Below, piece after piece: positions 57,721-64,000 of a stretch of 64,000 nt of DNA (the first letter of the stretch is position 1; each line of letters begins with the position of its first letter). The notes under the pieces were generated by a model. It was not told where the DNA came from. It saw nothing but the letters and a program-made list of their open reading frames with translations, and did not search any database. The stretch is from Clusia tigrina (lineage: Eukaryota > Arthropoda > Insecta > Diptera > Clusiidae). The DNA is taken from assembly GCA_920105625.2 (NCBI GenBank), contig OV050030.1:28204516-28268515 (forward strand), in the 5' to 3' direction. Made by a program: the position numbers and the translations under genes.

Positions 57721-60700
57721 ATTCGTGTCATTGATTTCTCAATATCAGGAAAGTACTAAGAATTGACGAAGACTGTTACAACATTACGAAGGCAAGCCAC
57801 GGAATGAGGTCAGGATAAAGACCGGACAACAATTCTTTATTAAAAAAACAAAGTATAATATAATGTGATAGATTGATCCCAAAATTCCCATAATATCTCG
57901 CATTGGAACTTATCAATAGAAAACAAAAAAGAAGAACTAAACTATTATGAAAGCAGATGAAAGAACATAATCTTTAGAAAATATTTTTTGTACTAACTCT
58001 CTGCAGATGGAAACAAAAGATATGAGATCAATGAAAGTGTAACATTAGCGAATAGGATTTTTGAGTTATTCCAATAGTAAAATAAAGAGACGCACACCGA
58101 AAAAACTACTATAATAATCCGAAACTGTGACCAGATGCATGGAACGAAATTGAAATTGATCCAAGAAAAAGTGTATTCATACATTGAATAAAAGATTCGT
58201 AAAATAATATAGAAATATTAAAAATGTCGAAACCAAGGAACTGTGTGACATATTTGACAAACCACCGTACTCCACTGTAATTCAGATGCAAATATTTCAG
58301 CCGAATAGCATGAAAACAAACAATTTTATATTTCACCTTGGAGAAAAAAAATCCTCAACAAGAGATTATATAAAAGTAGACTTTTGCTGTCCCAGAAAAT
58401 GTGGAATAGACTCATTATAGGAGCACAGTGGCGTTCTACTTGGAACAAGAAACTGGCACACTGAAGCACCATATCATATTGACTAATAGCAGGCAATAAT
58501 GGTGGTCTATTCTCAGGTTGGGTTGAAGCACCATTGAATGGATAGGTACAAATTAGGGCCCTTTTGATAACTGATAGAATAGTATGTAATATAATATACA
58601 TTTGTTTAACATCTCATACACATAATCGATAGTAAGATTTACCTTCTCCCTATTTGCCTACTTACTTGAAAAAAATTTATGAAATTGCCAGCGAAGAAAT
58701 ATTTAGAGAACCGTTTTTATAGCTCAAAATTCTTTATATGTTTCTTAGTATCCATTGCCCGTCAATTGAAGCTTAAAGCCGCACTTAATTTTTAATCATT
58801 TCAGTTTGTTGCACAACATGTCTTTTGTGGAAACTCGGCCGCTTGCTTCAAGAAAAATGTGAATAACAGAATGGCAAGTTAGTTAATCTATCATTAAACT
58901 TTGCGTTTCTTGAAGTTGCAAACTTCTGTGTGAGTTCTTGTCAGGTAATTTTTATGCTTTTACCTCAGAAGAGTTGGATTTAATAAACATGCTGACCTGC
59001 AATTGTCATTTCCGCAATTTCTCCAGTTTCATGTCTTAAAAATAGTGCAGCTGCTCTGCTTACTGGAGGCTATATTATTAATTGGATGACTTCCGTATCC
59101 AATGCTGTCATTCGCACTGTCAAATGATAAAGTTTTATTTTAATTAACAGAATTACGAGTAGTTTAGAGAAAGTGCGAAAACTAATTGAGTAGCAATGCA
59201 GGAGGGATCAATTGTGAGACTTCTCTGACACTTCCCTGCACATTCCTTCCAGAGTGTTCAAGATTGTGATTGGATATAATTCCAAATGGACTTAGAAACT
59301 TTCGATAAGCGATAAGGAATTGAAGCGATATGAAAAATAGAAGAGAGGCTGCATTTATGCAACTGTGCATAAACATTTTGCAGATATTTCAATTCAAAAT
59401 TTACGACTTGATATGATATTCAAAGAGTTTTACCGCTTTATTTATTCTTTCTTTTTATTTTGTTGATTTATAATTTAAGGAAAATAAAGTTAAAGAATCT
59501 GAGGTTTATCATCAATTGATACGGAAGTATCAAACATTGTAATGCCTTCTTATCGATGTTTCCTAGTATGTTGTTTCACATACCTTAATTGCATTAATCG
59601 CTGCGGAAATAATGAGATATTGGGGCATTTCGTAGTTCTTGATGCAGCTGATATATCTCTAGTACATCGTTGCACATTGTTTTCATAATAGTTTTGAGAA
59701 TTTCCTACAGTTAAGTACCATAATATGAACATACGTTGGGTGAAAATTTGCTTGAATACAGAAGATCGGTATATTTTGGAGTTCTGAAGCCGATCATCGA
59801 GAGGAGCGGGTCTCACATTATACAGTTTTCTATTCTAGCATTCATATTAATACTCTTGTGTGCCTGTATCCGAATGATTATTCTACCACCATATTAGTCG
59901 CTCACTTTTCATTTTACTTTCTCATGTTCACTGCTTTAGATTTTGCTTGTTAGACGAGAACAAAACGTACTGACCTGGGATATATTTCCCCGGGTGTATT
60001 ATAGCACCTTCATAATGGCTACTCTGTTTATCTCAATGGAAGCATTTCCTCTCCATTTTGCTTGTATTTTTTGTTTTGGAGATTTCTTTGTGAATCATTG
60101 AATTTTTTTCATTTTAACGTGGTTTGCTTAAACGGATTTTTATGTACATACAAACCTTTGGAAAAGAGGAACCACTGAAAACACGCCAATCAAACACAAT
60201 GACTGCTTGTTTACCATCCAAGGTCCGGTAACTTCTGCAGACACAGTTTTCCAATTAACTCATTTAAATTTCTTTAATTTCAATCATTTAATTCAATTAT
60301 GGCCGCGCTGAGCATTACCGCTCTCATTTGTAGTACCTCAAATCTCACTTGCAATCATGTTGCACCAATCGCAGCGTATGAAATTCGTTGCTTCCACATC
60401 AATTCCAATCTTCCAAAACAACTGCAATCAGATAATCAATAAGCAAAATGTCAAATTGCTACACGAATCCAATGCATTTGGTAGTCAAATCCATTCAAAT
60501 TGAGTTGAATTGAAAACTTTACTTTCTCAGTTGGCTCCAATAACAACCAAATTTGAAGATTGCGATGTTCCCACACCAAAAATCAAGAAAAAACCATCCA
60601 AACAAATAAATAAAGAAAAACTTAGAAAAAGAAAAAGTAAACAGAAGAGACTCCAAACAAATTTTCAATTTGATTTGAGTATTTTAATTTGTTGGCGTTC

Positions 60701-61600
60701 GCATCGCGCGCTAATGGACGCTTCAGAAATCACGCTCCAGCAGCTGTGCACGCTATAGCACAGGTGAACAGGTGAACAGTTGCACGGCAAGCGCTTTGTA
60801 GACGGATGCACGCCAATCTGTACGACCGGAGTGGAGCAGCCAGCTCAAGAGATACAAATAAAACTGAAACTTTTCTCGAAAGCTATTTGCCGGAATTAAT
60901 TTGGTACTTTTAATTTGTGTTGTTTTTTTTTTTTTTGTTATTCCAACCAATTTGAATTTTTTGTTTTTTTTTCCTTTATTTTTGTTACTTCATTTTCAGG
61001 TATTTCAGCTGACATTTGTCGCCCTGGCAACTTTCCGTGTAGATGATCCGAAAGGAAGCTGCTGACATTTACAAAAACAACTGCGTCGTTCAGAAGCGGC
61101 GTTGAGGTAATTAAGAATAATGCGATATGATACCAGATTTCATTAATTCTCAACAAAAACAACAACAGCAGAGCAGAAGCCACAACAACAATAACAGCAA
61201 GTTTTCATTTAAATTTAAAGGCCTCCTTGGAAAATCTACCAACAAAAATAAATTAAAAATTCTTAAAGTCCGAAAATAGGCACACACAAAAAGAGAGCAA
61301 GTATTTAATGAAAATACATTGCTTGGCAATAAGCTGGGAGAGTGGAGGAATAGGAGACTAGAGACCTGAGAGACTTGGAGACTATTTCTATAAATACGGT
61401 AACTGACCTTAAATGGTAGCAGCAATTAAACAATTTTTTACGCTGCAAATGAAAGCCACTCATTTTAATTAATCTCGAACCCCCGAAAGATGACGTTTAA
61501 ATACGCTTAAATTGATTGCCCGTAATTGAGAAATTATAATTAAGTATTGTTTTACATGTTGCAAATTTCTTTCACTGGTCTTTTTCGTTAAGTGTTATTC
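57721..61600. other. Non-coding stretch without recognised gene
   Basis: AT-rich overall. Open frames at 58326-58601 (-), 59550-59816 (-) and 60510-60758 (+, Lys-rich) have no motif. The part 60690-61140 is less AT-rich and has a short direct repeat (AGGTGAAC twice, about 60761-60776) and poly-T tracts, like fly upstream or leader DNA. CAA/CAG runs lie at 61150-61200. No RNA gene or element ends were recognised. Confidence 0.4.
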
Positions 61601-61934
61601 TTAAAATCCTCTAGGAAGGAGCGGAACGCTCGAGTCTATGAGGACATCATTGTTATTACGGTATGTGATACCTGCCAAGAAACAGTCCAAAATATGATTA
61701 TGGGCTGAATATAAATTCAGAAAAATGTATGTCATATTTTTATAGAAAGGGTAAAAACCTGGCATATTTGAAATATAAATCTTATGACACGCCCATAAGA
61801 GAGATCCAAGAGACAACACAGAAACCCGGTAAGAACCTGAGGACTTGGGGACGAAAGCTTAGATCTTTGGAAATGCTGCCGAGGGGGAAGCCAACAGGCA
61901 GTTTCCAGGAAACATTGCAACATACAAGGCTCAA

Positions 61935-62156
61935 GTGCAACGGGCTATGATTTCTGTACTCAAGGCAGGCCTAATAAATAGGGCCATAGCGAATTATCCA
62001 CTTAATCTAACGGCCCCAACAAAGGGACTAATGAAACTTCCAGTGACCCAGTTGAGGCCAATAGACTGGAAAGCCAAGAAGGAGAGTGAATCGCATGTCA
62101 AGGAGAGTGAATCGCATGTCAAGCGATATAGGCGCTATAACCCAAGCAAGGGATGA
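61935..62156 (+). pseudogene. Gag-position segment with 21-bp duplication
   Basis: A 73-codon open piece in a region of broken frames where gag is expected. No matrix, capsid or CCHC motif is recognised, so the assignment is by position only. It contains an exact 21-bp tandem duplication (62081-62101 and 62102-62122) that repeats seven residues (ESESHVK) in frame. The next frame overlaps its end, in the arrangement of a gag-pol overlap. Confidence 0.4.
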
Positions 62157-62358
62157 GCATGAGGCACTCCAAAATATTTTTCTTTATTGCGTTTCGATTT
62201 GGTTTACAGTGGTTATTCTAGTAGGAGGGTTAGGTCTTGATAAAATTAGGAAGTATAGGCCGGTAGCCGTAAAAGTAGTACGAGAGTACAAAAATAAGAA
62301 AACTAGGTTAGCAGGTAAGGGGTATAGGTATATAAGGAAGAAGCATAACTCATGGTAA
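62086..62358 (+). pseudogene. Segment with a predicted membrane helix
   Basis: The 90-codon frame overlaps the preceding one and is in the same frame as the protease, separated from it by two stops. Residues about 31-51 are strongly hydrophobic and are followed by a highly basic stretch (residues 53-90, many Lys and Arg), which looks like a membrane anchor with a cytoplasmic tail. Such a segment is unusual between gag and protease. It may be out-of-frame sequence, or a rearranged envelope-like tail. I cannot tell which. Confidence 0.3.
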
Positions 62359-62397
62359 GAGCGTATCACAGAATTAGGGAATAGATAAGCATCCGCT

Positions 62398-62772
62398 TTG
62401 GGAACTAGAAGTCATTGTTTCCTGGTTAGTAGAACACCCGATTCGTTCATCGCTATACCCTACAAGGAGGCACCTAGTGGAAAATTAGTGTTGTTGGTAG
62501 ACTCAGGAGCGGACACCAGTCTCGTTAGATCTAGTATTCTACGAAAACGACTGGTAATTGATGAAACGATTGTGAAGAATCTTAACGGTGCCTTTGTGGG
62601 TTGTATTAGGACACTAGTCTCAGTTGGGGTGAGCCACCGCGTGGTCAGGGACGCAAGTTTCAGAATGAACATAGTGAAACTGGCAAAGGTAGGTATTGCG
62701 GTTGATGGTATACTCGGCCGGGAAAGCCTTTGGGGCCGCAGCATTCTGAAAGCAGTAACTAAAGAGTTATAA
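62398..62772 (+). pseudogene. Retropepsin-like aspartic protease
   Basis: The 124-codon open frame contains LLVDSGAD with the catalytic Asp at about residue 35, a hydrophobic flap region, and a DGILGRE segment at about 103-109, the usual second signature of Ty3/Gypsy proteases. In a complete element this enzyme cuts the polyprotein during particle maturation. The ATG is not at a natural protein start; in intact elements the domain is part of pol. The domain looks intact, but stops on both sides cut it from the rest of pol. Confidence 0.75.
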
Positions 62773-62835
62773 TTTTTCGGTAAGAATAAGAATAGGATTC
62801 TAACTCTTCCATTGTAGTCGTAGCGGGAAGGAACC

Positions 62836-63318
62836 GTGAATAGGGTTAAGAATAGTAGTCAGGAAATGGTAGGCACGAGGACAACGAGAGTAATTACTCT
62901 CCTTGTAAACACGAAACTTCGGACGGTTGTTTTGCACAAGCAGCAGCTAGCGGAGGGTGAATATATGGGAGAGACCAGAACGCACATTGGCAAGGGGAAG
63001 GTGTACGCTTGCGTATTAAATGCATCAGAAGAGGAATATTATATAGAGAAGCATTTTAGGCCTAAGTTTACTAGTTATGATAATTTTAAGGCACCAAATT
63101 GTAGGTCGATTAACCAGATAAAGCATATAGATATAAGAAAAAGGATGGAAAGAGTACTAGAATCACTGAAGTTAGACCCAAGCGTAAACTCAGAGGAGAG
63201 GGCCTCCATAGAAACCATATGTACGACATTCCATGACACATTTCTGCTCGAAGGAGACCATCTAATATACACACCCGAGATAGAACTTGAAATACTAGAC
63301 AGATCAGCCGCCAATTAA
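62836..63318 (+). pseudogene. Pre-RT segment of Ty3/Gypsy-type pol
   Basis: The 160-codon frame has the features of the linker between protease and reverse transcriptase in Gypsy-type pol: a strand-rich part with TRTHIGKGKVYACVLN, then a helical part with ERVLESLKLD and a TICTTFHDTFLLEGDHL segment. It ends at a TAA at 63316-63318, just where the RT fingers should begin. The following ~250 bases have no RT motif, so the element is either deleted or truncated there. Confidence 0.65.
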
Positions 63319-64000
63319 CTAGTAGCAATACGGATTGCAATATATGTGGCTATGACCCTTCATTTACTAAATAATGCTGAACTAGTTCTCACAGAGGAGA
63401 TATATTTCCCTTGAGTAGTTATAGAGAAAAACTATACTGAAAAAACAATATTCACAGTAGTACATATAAAGTATCAATTGCTCTGTACAGCTGAGAACGA
63501 GCGGTAATCAGTAACTGAGGTCTCACAGCACCCGCTATAGTTATGACATACATAAGTACTCTTTGAGGTATATTAGGCGTAGTTTTTCACGGCTCTAACT
63601 AAAGTATCCAACCAGGAAAATTTTAAGAAATGCATAAATAAATAAATACTACCACAATCATATATAAAAAAGTATTGTATAAAAGTTTCTCTAGCTTACT
63701 TGGGGATTATTCGTATGATTCAACTCTTGGACTTTGTTGAACCTCTACTATAGGTTATAAAACAAAGAATCCAAATCGCCACCAGGTTTCCAAGCTTTGA
63801 TTCTATCTAAACAATTTCCGCGCTGAAGATAACTGCTTTATTTATTTATTAATAATCTAATTACAATTAAAATTATAATTAAACAAAAGCACTAGCTGCC
63901 AGGGCTATCGGATTATAGTTTTTCTAAAAGCAATATGGGAAATATGAAACAGAAACTGGCGACAGAAACAAGCAAAATGTACAACCAAAATATGTATCCA
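63319..64000. other. Stretch after the Gypsy-type fragment
   Basis: No RT, integrase or envelope motif and no LTR end was recognised. The sequence is AT-rich, with ATTT/AATA runs near 63628-63650 and 63838-63880. Confidence 0.4.

Larger units (their letters stand above)
61610..63318 (+). mobile_element. Ty3/Gypsy-type LTR retroelement fragment
   Basis: Plus-strand pieces in order: an upstream region with broken frames in the position of gag (about 61610-62156), a frame with a hydrophobic segment (62086-62358), a retropepsin-like protease (62398-62772) and the start of pol before reverse transcriptase (62836-63318). Frames are interrupted by stops and shifts, and no RT, RNase H or integrase motif follows before the window ends. 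No LTR was recognised on either side. The order and the style of the protease and pre-RT segment suggest Ty3/Gypsy; errantivirus-type is possible. The copy is defective. Confidence 0.7.

Noticed and set aside
1197..63318. Bacterial operon, CRISPR array, prophage or plasmid features
   Set aside because: No ribosome-binding sites, gene clustering or spaced direct repeats; the composition and elements are those of an insect nuclear genome.

Overview
The window looks like AT-rich, non-coding euchromatin of a higher fly (Diptera). The signs are the mix of transposable elements (RNase H-bearing LINEs of the I/R1/LOA group, a Jockey element, an RTE-like LINE, several mariner-type elements and a Ty3/Gypsy-type element), the scattered CAA/CAG and GT repeats, and the lack of prokaryotic gene organisation. 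A tephritid-like or related acalyptrate fly is possible, but this is inference. I found no host protein-coding gene that I can name with confidence. Nearly everything recognisable is a decayed mobile element in intergenic or intronic DNA.

Layout. 0.1-0.3 kb: LINE C-terminal remnant (+). 1.2-4.2 kb: RNase H-type LINE (-), interrupted by a 5'-truncated RTE-like LINE (-) that is flanked by a perfect 13-bp target-site duplication (TSD); a related LINE (+) lies head to head at 4.2-5.1 kb. 7.1-7.4 kb: 125-bp tandem duplication. 10.3-10.6 kb: RNase H remnant (-). 12.8-13.6 kb: decayed mariner (+). 17.7-19.5 kb: decayed LOA-like LINE (+). 22.6-22.9 kb: tRNA-headed SINE-like element. 23.3-24.8 kb: Jockey-type LINE (-). 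25.3-25.5 kb: 27-bp minisatellite. 26.96-27.70 kb: internally deleted mariner with terminal inverted repeats (TIRs) and TA duplication. 30.1 kb: small hAT-like MITE candidate. 32.7-33.1 kb: R1-type LINE tail (-). 37.9-38.9 kb: internally deleted IS630/Tc1/mariner-type element (-). 41.4 kb: 84-bp piggyBac-like MITE candidate. 43.7 kb: 16-bp repeat array carrying CACGTG E-boxes. 44.9-45.8 kb: GC-rich open segment ending in one arm of an 80-bp inverted repeat. 47.9-48.4 kb: mariner remnant (-). 50.0-50.6 kb: LOA/R1-like reverse-transcriptase (RT) fragment (+). 52.8-53.2 kb: LINE tail (+). 56.75-57.72 kb: 5'-truncated RNase H LINE (-) with perfect 13-bp TSD and a (TAACC)n tail. 61.6-63.3 kb: Ty3/Gypsy-type fragment with protease and the start of pol.

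The genes do not form a working system. They record waves of LINE and DNA-transposon insertion in otherwise gene-free DNA. The most informative loci are the two LINE insertions with exact duplications, the four different mariner-type remnants, the two very small TIR elements, the SINE-like element and the 45-kb inverted repeat. Clade names rest on recognised motifs, not on database searches.
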